Shown here in pieces: positions 53,133 to 61,604 of a stretch of DNA of 64,000 nucleotides (positions are counted from its first letter, which is position 1; every line of letters starts with the position of its first letter). A program made the position numbers and the translations under genes. Where the stretch lies: positions 1-64,000 of the forward strand of contig NZ_PXZT01000006.1 in the NCBI RefSeq assembly GCF_003008695.1. Reading direction: 5' to 3'. This DNA comes from Trichococcus alkaliphilus (lineage in GTDB: Bacteria > Bacillota > Bacilli > Lactobacillales > Aerococcaceae). The notes under the pieces were generated by a model. That model worked only from the letters and a program-made list of their open reading frames with translations, was not told where the DNA came from and made no database searches.

Positions 53133-54059
53133 ATGCAGAAAGTCAGAAAAGCAGTCATTCCAGCTGCCGGTTTCGGCACGCGTTTTTTACCGGCTACGAA
53201 GGCCATGGCGAAAGAAATGTTGCCGATCGTCGATAAGCCGACGATTCAATTCATCGTCGAAGAAGCCATCGCATCTGGCATCGAAGAAATCCTGATTGTC
53301 ACAGGCAAAAGCAAGCGCGCCATCGAGGACCATTTCGACTCCAATGTTGAGTTGGAGATGAACTTGCGTGAAAAAGGCAAACAGGAGCTATTGGCTTTGG
53401 TTCAGGAGTCGACTGGTGTCCGCATCCACTTTGTGCGCCAAGCATATCCGTTGGGACTGGGCCATGCTGTCCTGCAGGCGAAAGCCTTTGTAGGTGATGA
53501 GCCATTTGTAGTCATGCTTGGTGATGACCTGATGGAGGATGAAGTGCCATTGGCGAAACAACTGATCAACGCCTATGAACGCACACATGCATCGAATATC
53601 GCAGTTATGGAGGTACCTCAGGAAGAAACATCCAAGTACGGCATCATCGACATCGCTTCCGAATTGGAACCAGGCTTGTACAATGTCAGCCGTTTCGTTG
53701 AGAAACCGAAAGCGGAAGAAGCGCCAAGCAACTTGGCAATCATCGGCCGTTATCTGTTGACGCCGGAAATCTTCGAAATCTTGGAGAACCAGACTCCTGG
53801 AGCAGGCGGAGAGATCCAACTAACCGATGCCATCGATACCCTGAACCAAACGCAACGCGTCTTCGCGAAACGTTTCGAGGGAACCCGCTACGACGTCGGC
53901 GACAAGTTCGGCTTCATGACCACCAGCATCAACTACGGTCTAACCCATCCGGAAGTTAAAGACAAACTGAAGGACTTTATTATTGCGCTTGGGAAAGAGT
54001 TGTCTGGGGAGAGCGAAAATGATAGCACAGTGGCTGGGACAACCGTTTCAGTAATGTAG
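53133..54059 (+). CDS. galU: UTP-glucose-1-phosphate uridylyltransferase
   Basis: A 308-residue enzyme making UDP-glucose from UTP and glucose-1-phosphate. It has [56 protein letters not shown] and [20 protein letters not shown], all typical of GalU. Codon use and GC are those of the chromosomal flank rather than of the AT-rich locus, which marks the right edge of the acquired segment. UDP-glucose would feed wall polysaccharide and glycolipid synthesis. AAGGAG lies about twelve bases upstream of the ATG. Confidence 0.96.
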   Translation: MQKVRKAVIPAAGFGTRFLPATKAMAKEMLPIVDKPTIQFIVEEAIASGIEEILIVTGKSKRAIEDHFDSNVELEMNLREKGKQELLALVQESTGVRIHFVRQAYPLGLGHAVLQAKAFVGDEPFVVMLGDDLMEDEVPLAKQLINAYERTHASNIAVMEVPQEETSKYGIIDIASELEPGLYNVSRFVEKPKAEEAPSNLAIIGRYLLTPEIFEILENQTPGAGGEIQLTDAIDTLNQTQRVFAKRFEGTRYDVGDKFGFMTTSINYGLTHPEVKDKLKDFIIALGKELSGESENDSTVAGTTVSVM

Positions 54060-54189
54060 AAGTGCCCGAAAAAAAGAAAAACGCCGTTTTTCGAGTGTGT
54101 GCCATTTTTAGGCGGTCGGCAAGTATTTGCAGGAAGTCCAGATTTTCAGGGGTGGTACTGCAATCATATATTCCAGCATGATCTCGAGA

Positions 54190-54226
54190 CAACGACCGGA
54201 TTTTAATCCCGGTCGTTGCCTTATTA
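54190..54226 (+). terminator. galU-side terminator
   Basis: Perfect 10-bp stem CAACGACCGG/CCGGTCGTTG followed by CCTTATTAT. It lies 130 nt after the galU stop. Confidence 0.65.
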
Positions 54227-54254
54227 TGTTCAACAGCTAGGCACACCCGAGGGT

Positions 54255-54520
54255 GTGCCAGGGACCGTAAGCTCCGACGAGCGCTCCTCTTAAAGGGTAA
54301 AACCAGCACGTGGATGACCTAGCTCCGATAAGAATGATCTCACCTGTGTGTGCTGCAAGGTGAGCCGCTGAATGCGAGAGATACATCCGATGGTTGCTAG
54401 TGTGTGAGCCATTTAGCTACCGAGCACATAGTCGGAGAAGTGTAGCTTGAGAACATTACACATCCGATGAATTGCAGTGTAGCAGGGGTTGAAGCGCGAT
54501 AGAAATTCCTTGCTACTGCT
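54255..54520 (+). repeat. decayed hairpin-repeat material
   Basis: Partial CTCCGACGAGCGCTC and CTCCGATAAGAATG elements recall the GC-rich modules. They are followed by two related words, ACATCCGATGGTTGCTAGTGT and CACATCCGATGAATTGCAGTGT (about 54382 and 54464). The remainder of the 790-nt gap up to 54848 is AT-rich with no gene and presumably contains the promoter of the small paralogue cluster. Confidence 0.45.
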
Positions 54521-54848
54521 GCATATGGTTGCCTGTATGGATTGGAAAACGCTTGAATTAGCGATGAAAAACTAGTTTATTACGTCCGTAAAACATTTGT
54601 TTAAAATATTTTAAAAAGGGCTTTTCTTTTGAATAAGCCTGTGGTATTCTAATTAAGGGTTAGTTCATAAAAAGAATAAACTTGATTTAAAAGTTAAAAA
54701 TTGAGGCGTTAGTCATCGTTAAGCAAAAATATTGGATCTTGTCCTTAGGGATATTGCATGCTTATAAACTAACGTTTGATTTTTCGCGAATAATGAAAGC
54801 GCATACTTTTGTTGTCTTATCCTAAAAATTTGAGTTGGGAGATACAGA

Positions 54849-55139
54849 ATGGAGTTTAAAGTCATTTCACCTTATTGTGGTTTGCACATGGAAGGTGATA
54901 CGGTAAAGGTTTTTTATCTGGAGTCGGAAGACTTGGCGAGGGAGTATGTTTTTGGTAATGCGCAAGATGCGCAGGAATTCTGCAATGCAGCTAAAAATTT
55001 GGACGCGTTTATGATCAACGTACCGAAAGGGAAAGAGGAGCTGTATCATCTGGAATTTCTGGAACAAATTATCAAGGATAAAGAGTACGAATTGATCGTT
55101 CACGAGGCGACTCCTGAGGACGAGCAAGAAGCAAGCTGA
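54849..55139 (+). CDS. small protein of unknown family, paralogue A (96 aa)
   Basis: First of three tandem paralogues. It shares the pattern PYCG...(V)FYL.(S/T)E(D/N)L.REYVF near the N-terminus and LYHLEFLEQIIKDKEYEL near the C-terminus with the next two genes. It is acidic and cytosolic with no signal or membrane segment. GGGAG lies about seven bases before the ATG. The function is unknown. It is the most divergent of the three and has no Ala-rich tail. Confidence 0.75.
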   Translation: MEFKVISPYCGLHMEGDTVKVFYLESEDLAREYVFGNAQDAQEFCNAAKNLDAFMINVPKGKEELYHLEFLEQIIKDKEYELIVHEATPEDEQEAS

Positions 55140-55346
55140 TAACTACAAATTACTTGGGGGTAGATGATTAAACACTGTTTTGCCGATACAATTGACTGTG
55201 CGCAGTCATTGATTCGATGGGAACGGGTTGCGGCGAAATGCTCACTCCTGAACAACAGCAAGGGTGAATAATCGACAGCAACTATTTGTTTGAATTTAAA
55301 TAAAAGCGTTTTAATTAAATCGGAATTATTGGAGGAAAACTATTAC

Positions 55347-55679
55347 ATGTCAAACTTTAAGATGGTGGAACCATACTGTGGTGTCAGCAGATATGACAAG
55401 AATTTTTTCGTATATTACCTGAATACTGATGAGAACCTACGCCGTGAGTATGTATTCAATACGGATGCAGATGCAAATAATTTCAACAAGGCCCTCGAGA
55501 ACCTGACTGTCTTCATGGAAGGCATTCCCGTACGCAAAAAAGAAGTCTATCATCAAGCCTTCTTGGATTTGCTGCTTAAAGAAGTGGACCATAAATTGTC
55601 CGTCCGCACAAACCCAGGTGGGTCCGCAGCAGCAATCCCATCAGCGCTGTTATCAGCGATGGGAAAAAGGCTGTCATAA
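55347..55679 (+). CDS. small protein of unknown family, paralogue B (110 aa)
   Basis: Second paralogue, starting MSNFKMVEPYCGVSRYDKNF. The conserved core is REYVFNTDADANNFNKALEN followed by YHQAFLDLLLKEVDHKLSVR, ending in a short Ala/Ser tail. The start at ATG 55347 follows TTGGAGG eleven bases upstream, an arrangement repeated before paralogue C; an upstream in-frame ATG at 55290 is not supported. No known domain is recognised. Confidence 0.78.
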   Translation: MSNFKMVEPYCGVSRYDKNFFVYYLNTDENLRREYVFNTDADANNFNKALENLTVFMEGIPVRKKEVYHQAFLDLLLKEVDHKLSVRTNPGGSAAAIPSALLSAMGKRLS

Positions 55680-55885
55680 AGGAACAGAAGCAATAGGCAC
55701 GGCCGGCGGTCCGGTCTCTGCCTCTTCCTGTGCGGGGAAATGGACTATCAACACTGGGTCAAAAATATTTTTTTTCATCGGTCAATCAACAATAGAGGGA
55801 TGAGTACCAGATAACTAATTCGAATAAGAATGAAAGCGCTTTGAGTGGGATCGGGAAATATAAATTATTGGGGGAAACTTATAGC

Positions 55886-56194
55886 ATGGCAAATTTTAAA
55901 CTAGTTGCACCTTACTGTGGTGTCAGGAAATATGACAAAAGATTTTTCGTACACTACTTGGAGACAGAAGAGAACATACGCCGCGAGTATATATTCAATT
56001 CGGATGAAGACGTAAGTAATTTCAGCCATGCCCTCGAGAACCTGACCGCCTTCATGAAAAACGTTCCTGTATGCAAGAAAGAGGCTTACCATCAAGAATT
56101 TCTGGATCTGCTGCTCAGAGAAGTCGACCACAAATTGAACGTCCGCATAAATCCTGTCGAACCTGCTGCAGCTGCACTAGCAATCGAAGCGTAA
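55886..56194 (+). CDS. small protein of unknown family, paralogue C (102 aa)
   Basis: Third paralogue, starting MANFKLVAPYCGVRKYDKRF and closely similar to B (REYIFNSDEDVSNFSHALEN and YHQEFLDLLLREVDHKLNVR). GGGGGAAA about ten bases upstream serves as ribosome binding site; an in-frame ATG at 55841 is less well placed. The 3' flank also resembles that of B (CGGTCTSTGCCTCTTYCTGT), so the duplicated unit includes non-coding sequence. The function is unknown. A trypsin-like protein is encoded about 300 nt downstream. Confidence 0.78.
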   Translation: MANFKLVAPYCGVRKYDKRFFVHYLETEENIRREYIFNSDEDVSNFSHALENLTAFMKNVPVCKKEAYHQEFLDLLLREVDHKLNVRINPVEPAAAALAIEA

Positions 56195-56501
56195 GGCAAT
56201 CATAGCTTCACATAAGTAATGGGCTCAGTCCGGTTGTCTCGGTCTGTGCCTCTTTCTGTTGTGACCCATCGAAGAGCTGTCCGCCGGATAGCGGCATTCC
56301 GAACAAGCGCGGCCAGTCCGGAGCGCTGTGGCACATCATTCTTGTTCTCTGGTAAGATTTCCTTAGCTGTGGATCCGATCGATTCGGAACATGTGCCTCC
56401 GATCCCGGCGCTTTCGCGGTGATGTGCGACAGTCATCCCATTCAAACATCGCACAAAACCGATCATTTCAAAAAATAATGCATGATAAAAGGAGCAAAAA
56501 T

Positions 56502-57317
56502 GTGGAATTAACCGTAACAGAGTTACTGTCCTATGGAACCGTCAGAATCGAATGTACGGATATAAACAATCAAGAAACGGCGGGGACAGGATATGTAGTT
56601 GAATTCGAAAAGGATGGAGATACAAATATCTCCATCACGGCGCTCATCACCAATAAGAGTGTGATCAAAGGTGCCGAAAAAGGCAGGCTTGTTTTTACGC
56701 AAGAAACTGAAGATGGTGCGCCTGATGATAGAAATCACCATAAGGTATCGTTAAGCCAATTCGAAAAAAAGTGGGTGATGCATCCGGATCCCGCTGTCGA
56801 TTTGTGCGCGTTGCCGATAGACAAGCTTGTCCAGAAGGCAGAAGCCAAGGATATCCAGCTGTTTTATCCGGTGATTACGATGGACTTAATTCCAACGGAG
56901 GAACAACTCGATGAATTGGATGCAATGGAGGCAATTATCACGGCAGGTTATCCTGATGGACTATGGGACACGGTCAACAACAGACCCGTTTTAAGAAGGG
57001 GTGTGACAGCTACGCACCCTATAAAGGATTACAATGGCAAGAAAGAATTCTTGATAGATGCTCCCACCATGCTAGGCACGAGTGGTTCACCGGTTTTAAT
57101 TATCGATGAGAATGGTTATATCGATCGCGACGGAAATTACTATCCGGATGAAGACCGCATCCTGTTCTTGGGCACGCTCTCTGCAGGTCCGCATGCAGCA
57201 CCGGAAGACCTACCGAAGAAGAGTGATATTACCGCGACTGTTTCACCACACCTGCCGAGGAACCTCGGACTGGTGATCAAATCCAGCCGTATTTTGGAAC
57301 TGGCAGCATTATTTTGA
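56502..57317 (+). CDS. trypsin-like protein with apparent loss of the catalytic His
   Basis: A 271-residue protein resembling cytosolic trypsin-like peptidase domains. The serine site MLGTSGSPVLI (near 190-200) and the aspartate region HPDPAVDLCALPIDK (about 84-98) fit. At the expected histidine block the sequence is ALITNKSVIKG, where relatives usually read TNKHVI, so the catalytic His seems to be Ser. This predicts an inactive or altered protease, perhaps a binding or sensing protein. The start is GTG 56502 because AAAAGGAG lies seven bases upstream; the upstream frame to 56391 has no such site. No signal peptide is visible. It follows the three small paralogues. Confidence 0.75.
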   Translation: MELTVTELLSYGTVRIECTDINNQETAGTGYVVEFEKDGDTNISITALITNKSVIKGAEKGRLVFTQETEDGAPDDRNHHKVSLSQFEKKWVMHPDPAVDLCALPIDKLVQKAEAKDIQLFYPVITMDLIPTEEQLDELDAMEAIITAGYPDGLWDTVNNRPVLRRGVTATHPIKDYNGKKEFLIDAPTMLGTSGSPVLIIDENGYIDRDGNYYPDEDRILFLGTLSAGPHAAPEDLPKKSDITATVSPHLPRNLGLVIKSSRILELAALF

Positions 57318-57431
57318 AAAAATGGTTGATGTAAAAGAGAAGGGTGATCGCCTGTCGATGGCGGTCGGTCTTCTCTTTTTTTGATCTCAACACACGGCGC
57401 TCGGTCTTCTCTTTTTTTGATCTCAACACAC

Positions 57432-58045
57432 GGCGCTCGGGAGCCAGCAAGCTCCGATGGAGCGAGCTCTCATCGGAAGAAAGCTATGCGCCAGATAGTT
57501 CAACTCCGGAGAGTGAATGCTGACCGGAGGAGGGGGCGTTGTGGGTGGCCGAACTCCTGCGAAGCCGACTTGGTCGGAGGTGATCATCATTTGGGATGTT
57601 CTCCTCCGGCGGAAGTAAGGTTCACCGGAGGAAATCACAGCTCCGATGGAGCGAGCCCTCATCGGAAGACCGTCTTGCGTCGGCTAACTCAACTCCGGAG
57701 AGCGAATGCTGGCCGGAGGAGGATAAGTTGCGGGCGGTTGTAATCCTGCGAAGCGGCGGTGGTCGGAGGTAACCGTCATTTGGGATGTTCTCTTCCGGCG
57801 GAAATATGGTTCACCGGAGGAAATCACAGCTCCGATGAGACGGGCCCTCATCGGAAGACAGCCTTGCGTCGGCTAGCTCAACTCCGGGGAGCGAATGCTG
57901 ACCGGAGTTGAGAGCAGTGCGGGCGTCTGTACTCCTGCGAAGATGCGGTGATCGGAGGTGATCATCATTTGGGATGTTCTCCTCCGGCGGGAAGGCTCCT
58001 GCCCGGAGGAAAACGTCAGCTCCGATGAGGCGGGCCCTCATTGAA
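57432..58045 (+). repeat. 189-bp tandem array of four-hairpin units
   Basis: The word GCTCCGATG starts at 57451, 57640, 57829 and 58019, giving periods of 189, 189 and 190. Each unit holds four imperfect hairpins: GCTCCGATG...CATCGGAAG, AACTCCGGAGAG...CCGGAGG, TCCTGCGAAG...GGTCGGAGGT and TCCTCCGGCGGAA...CACCGGAGGAAA. The spacer ATCATCATTTGGGATGTTCTC is shared. Three full copies and part of a fourth are present. A separate 39-bp direct duplication (TTCTCTTTTTTTGATCTC...GCGCTCGG) precedes it near 57371-57439. Confidence 0.93.
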
Positions 58046-58440
58046 TATTGCAAATTTATAGAGCCGCCTTTGCGGATGATGGAGCCGGCGAGTGCATGAA
58101 GGAGAGCCACCAAGTGCGAACTTGGTTACCGTTCATTGAAAAATGCTAGTGCTAAACTGAATTGAACAGTTTCCAATGATTAAGATTGAACATTTTCGCC
58201 AAAGTTGAATATTGCAAATGGATAGAGCCACTTGTGCAGAGAAATGTACCAGCAAATGCAAAGCTTTTTACCACTCTCGGCAAAGAGGTTACCAGTTGGT
58301 GTATCTAAGCCACCAGTTGTACCAATCGTATAAAGTGGTAACATCAGTGGCACTCGCTGGTAATTCTCGTGTCATTGACTGGTAAGTATCCTGTCACTGA
58401 TGGTAACTGGCCTGGCGGGGGATGTTGCAGATAACAGAGC
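58042..58440 (+). repeat. direct repeats of another type
   Basis: TTGAATATTGCAAATTTATAGAGCC near 58042 recurs as TTGAATATTGCAAATGGATAGAGCC near 58205. Between about 58290 and 58410 the short words CTGGTAA, CACTGATGGTAA and ACCAGTTG recur. No gene is apparent in this stretch. Confidence 0.55.
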
Positions 58441-58469
58441 CTCGTATCTGGATGAAGGGACACTCTCCT

Positions 58470-58616
58470 CGATTACTCCACCTCCGATGAGAATGTTTTG
58501 CCCGGAGCTAGTCGATTTCCGCACTCCTGAAGTACGGTGAGGCCATGCTTACCGGAGGTAGGTATCTTTTCGGATCTCCAGCTCCGGCGAAAGAGCTGCT
58601 CGTCGGAGCTGAGCTA
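58470..58616 (+). repeat. GC-rich multi-hairpin repeat, short copy
   Basis: Three hairpins of the same family: CACCTCCGATGAGAATG...CCCGGAGC, CACTCCTGAAGTACGG...ACCGGAGGT and AGCTCCGGCGAAAGAG...CGTCGGAGC. They sit immediately at the stop of the broken EIIA gene. Confidence 0.7.
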
Positions 58617-58905
58617 TTAGGACACAACAGCCAGGTTCTCTATTACCGCCATGAAATGCTCGAAGGAAGGCTCACTCAGAATACGTTCCTGTTTCTCAGC
58701 CTGATCCATCAATTCCAGCAATAAGTCATAAATATATTCTGTATTCGCATAGTCTTGCTTCGTGATCGAGAACAGGAAGACGAATTTCACAAGGTGGCCG
58801 TCTCCCCAATCGATGCCGTTCGGAATCACAGAGAACAGGGACAACCGACTTGAATGCCATCAGCGACATCGGATGCGGGATGGCCAGGATATTGTTGAGA
58901 TTGGG
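58617..58905 (-). pseudogene. broken PTS EIIA (fructose/mannitol type) gene remnant
   Basis: The minus strand first encodes LAIPHPMSLMAFKSVV (containing the His of EIIA proteins) up to about 58845. After a frameshift it continues as SLFSVIPNGIDWGDG, then KFVFLFSITKQDY and the normal C-terminal helix region. The N-terminal half upstream of about 58905 is missing. The natural stop is intact. It is therefore the decayed C-terminal part of an EIIA domain, perhaps from a PTS-regulated transcription activator. The 250 nt to the next gene hold nothing recognisable apart from AT-rich sequence. Confidence 0.75.
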
Positions 58906-59167
58906 ATCTGATCAAACAATGAAAAACTGACAATAGGTGAAGCTGATGAAAGTGGAATGAGGATAGAGTTGTGATTTTATTATTTAATCATAGTTTAATG
59001 CGAAAGCGTGTAGTAAAATTGAAATTAGGAATTATAGAATTATTGTAAAGTTTTTCTCGGCTACGAGCGATGGCAAATACAAACTCCAGTTGGCATTGGT
59101 GAATGCTGGTTATTTTCATCAAACTTGCGTGAACTGTAGGGTAATTATTAAACAAGGAGGCTTATGG

Positions 59168-59944
59168 ATGAGTGAACGGACTGTTTGGGAAATTGATTTT
59201 GAAATGATTGGGCCCATTACAATGGATAGGCAGATTTCTTTCCAACAAGAAAAGGGCTTTCATATGAATCAATTTTACAGTGATATACAGCTGAGCAAAT
59301 CCCCATATGGCATTAATGCTACGATAACTGCCTACGCTGATAATCCAGAGGATGCCGAACGTATAGCATATGTGTATTTTGGGCGCATGAGAGATGTTCT
59401 TTCACTAAATAGCGATGTACCAATCCGATTAAATATAGGGCATGGAAATTCAGTTGGGCGAAAACCTAACATCCGCAGAAGGGTAATACGACACTCAGAA
59501 ATAAAAACGGCCTTCAATATGGCGAGAACATTTGAGAAGGAACATAAAAAAATATTAAGAGCGATAAGTTGGTATTCAAAAGGCAAATTATCACATAATA
59601 CACTGGATCAATTCTTGTCTTATTGGAGTGTAATTGAAATACTCGCAAATGAGTATCATAAACCAACACAAAGAACAAATCACGGAGTAATCAATAAAGC
59701 TTACCAGAGTTTTCTTGATTACTTTGGTGAAATAGAGCAATGGGGCCTGCCAGCAAGATGGATAAATGATACATATGAAAAGCGAAACATGATTGTTCAT
59801 GGTGCAGAGGACTTTACGATAGAAGCAATCATCAAATATTCGGATGAAATCCCATTGCTGGAAGGCACTGCTAGCAGACTGATTAAAGCGATTATACAGG
59901 CGCATTATGGTGGGATGGGCATATTTACTGAGTTTAGAAGATAA
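59168..59944 (+). CDS. HEPN-motif protein, candidate defence component (258 aa)
   Basis: A 258-residue cytosolic protein. The N-terminal half is beta-rich without recognised motifs. The C-terminal helical domain (about 120-258) carries LSYWSVIEILANEY and the motif YEKRNMIVHGAED, an R-X4-H signature of HEPN nucleases in the ApeA-like style. HEPN proteins of this type often act as RNases in abortive infection or toxin systems. AAGGAGG lies seven bases before ATG 59168, so the in-frame ATG at 59090 is rejected. A second HEPN-motif gene follows by 144 nt on the same strand. RNase activity is inferred only from the motif. Confidence 0.78.
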   Translation: MSERTVWEIDFEMIGPITMDRQISFQQEKGFHMNQFYSDIQLSKSPYGINATITAYADNPEDAERIAYVYFGRMRDVLSLNSDVPIRLNIGHGNSVGRKPNIRRRVIRHSEIKTAFNMARTFEKEHKKILRAISWYSKGKLSHNTLDQFLSYWSVIEILANEYHKPTQRTNHGVINKAYQSFLDYFGEIEQWGLPARWINDTYEKRNMIVHGAEDFTIEAIIKYSDEIPLLEGTASRLIKAIIQAHYGGMGIFTEFRR

Positions 59945-60088
59945 AAAAACATATGGAATAATAAATATTTTTATGCTCCGTATAGTCTGAAAAATTGGGT
60001 TTTGATGTACAAATATTATTACATTTCGTTGTATATTATCAATAAATTATCAACAATAGTTCATTTTGTCAAATTATGGAGGTTTAGA

Positions 60089-61288
60089 ATGTTTATTTAC
60101 AAAGCAATACGTGACTTAAATTCAAAATACGATGTAAAAATGTCTAGTTCAGGTTACAAAAAGGAAGGTCTCATTGAAACTAAGAAATACGGGGTATATA
60201 AAAGAAAGAAATTTTACACCAATTATGGTGTTTTGAAACTATCTTATAAATGGAAAATTATATTTGAGGCTGATTCGAATGCGGATATAAACTTCCAAAA
60301 TTTTTGGTACTATGATAAAGAGTTTGATGTATTAGTGTCTTTAAAAAAATTCGATAAACCTCAGGAGAAGATTTCAATAAACTTCCCATATAATTTGAAA
60401 ATCACATGTTACACATTTTCAGAAGATAATTTAAAAAACATGCATGATGATTCGAATGAGTTAATTGAAAAGTTAACGTTAATATTAATTGATAAATTTT
60501 CAATAGTCTTAAAGAGTGTTCAGCAAGTAGAAATTTATAATCCAAGCAATAATCATAGCGTTTATAGCGCACAGCGTACACTCTATAATAAGCAGACTAA
60601 AAGAGTAATCGATGATACTTATAATACATACATAAAAGGTTTAATGGATAATGCCAACTATAAAATCCCTAGCGATCAAAATCAGAATTTGAGAGCGTAT
60701 AAAGAAATTTTAAAATCAGAAAATATTGTAGGAAACTATCTAACATTGTATGGAATGATGCAAGATAATGTTCCTAAACCAACTGGAGGCTACAAGGCTC
60801 AAAAATATGTAGATGCATTTATTAGAAGAGTTTATGCGATTTTATCAAGTGATCCATCTTTTATCCAGTATGAGAAAAACCATGACAGTCGCTTTAACAA
60901 CAACGGGAGCCCGAATAGCTTTCAAATGAATGATGATTCTTTTGTAAAATGGGTGAATGAATTAATAGATAGTGAATTAAAGGTTGGAAATAATCTATTT
61001 GAGATAAACCAAAAGGGATGCTTTTCTGCAGCACACGACCAGTTTAAAGTTAAGATGGGGTTAGAAAAAATTATAGGATATCAATTAAGAACCTTAGACG
61101 ATGAGGATCTAAGAAAATTAATAGAGGTAGAGACCTCCTTAAAAAATAAAAACTATCATGAAACAATTTATAGTTCAGTGCGAAATGAAATTGGACACTT
61201 TTCGAATGAGGTTGAATATTGTTCCGTTTTACAAAGTGTCGATAAATATTACTATGGTTTGGTTATTTTAGTGAAGTTGGTGTTATAA
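60089..61288 (+). CDS. second HEPN-motif protein of unknown family (399 aa)
   Basis: A 399-residue, lysine-rich, AT-rich-coded protein. The N-terminal region (about 1-170) is mixed alpha/beta with no motif I recognise. The middle contains a helical stretch around RAYKEILKSENIVGNYLTLY. Near the C-terminus, SVRNEIGHFSNEVEY has R-X4-H (RNEIGH), the HEPN signature. GGAGG lies six bases before ATG 60089, so the frame extension to 60002 is rejected. It follows another HEPN gene on the same strand. Together they may be a two-component toxin/defence unit. Alternative: an unrelated phage-resistance or regulatory protein. Confidence 0.72.
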   Translation: MFIYKAIRDLNSKYDVKMSSSGYKKEGLIETKKYGVYKRKKFYTNYGVLKLSYKWKIIFEADSNADINFQNFWYYDKEFDVLVSLKKFDKPQEKISINFPYNLKITCYTFSEDNLKNMHDDSNELIEKLTLILIDKFSIVLKSVQQVEIYNPSNNHSVYSAQRTLYNKQTKRVIDDTYNTYIKGLMDNANYKIPSDQNQNLRAYKEILKSENIVGNYLTLYGMMQDNVPKPTGGYKAQKYVDAFIRRVYAILSSDPSFIQYEKNHDSRFNNNGSPNSFQMNDDSFVKWVNELIDSELKVGNNLFEINQKGCFSAAHDQFKVKMGLEKIIGYQLRTLDDEDLRKLIEVETSLKNKNYHETIYSSVRNEIGHFSNEVEYCSVLQSVDKYYYGLVILVKLVL

Positions 61289-61348
61289 AAAATTTCAAAT
61301 TGCAATAAATAGCAGAGGAATTGTTTTGTTGTAATTCAAAAATAAACT

Positions 61349-61579
61349 TTGTCATCTATCAAGTACTGGTGTAAGCAGGCAACTATATTCCCCCCAAAAA
61401 ATGACTTTAACAATTACTACGGAAATACAGACTTTCTGAAATATTTTGAATTATTTGACTTGAAAACTACTGAAAAACGACTGAAATTCTATGGAGGGTA
61501 TGGGTCGTTCATTGATAAAAATACAAAAGAAATTAATAACCAGACTTTTACGTTTCAAGCCTTTTATAGAATAATCTAA
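61349..61579 (+). CDS. weak small reading frame, possible gene remnant
   Basis: A 76-codon frame that could start only at a TTG with no ribosome binding site, directly after an in-frame stop. The sequence (for instance LKYFELFDLKTTEKRLKFYG) looks protein-like and its composition matches the HEPN genes upstream, so it may be the tail of a decayed third gene of the module. Confidence is low. Confidence 0.25.
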   Translation: MSSIKYWCKQATIFPPKNDFNNYYGNTDFLKYFELFDLKTTEKRLKFYGGYGSFIDKNTKEINNQTFTFQAFYRII

Positions 61580-61604
61580 CATTTAAATAAATATGAGGTG
61601 CCCC

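Noticed and set aside
57381-57743. Open frame of 120 codons across the 189-bp array
   Set aside because: It is explained by the period of 189 being a multiple of three, lacks a ribosome binding site, and matches no family.
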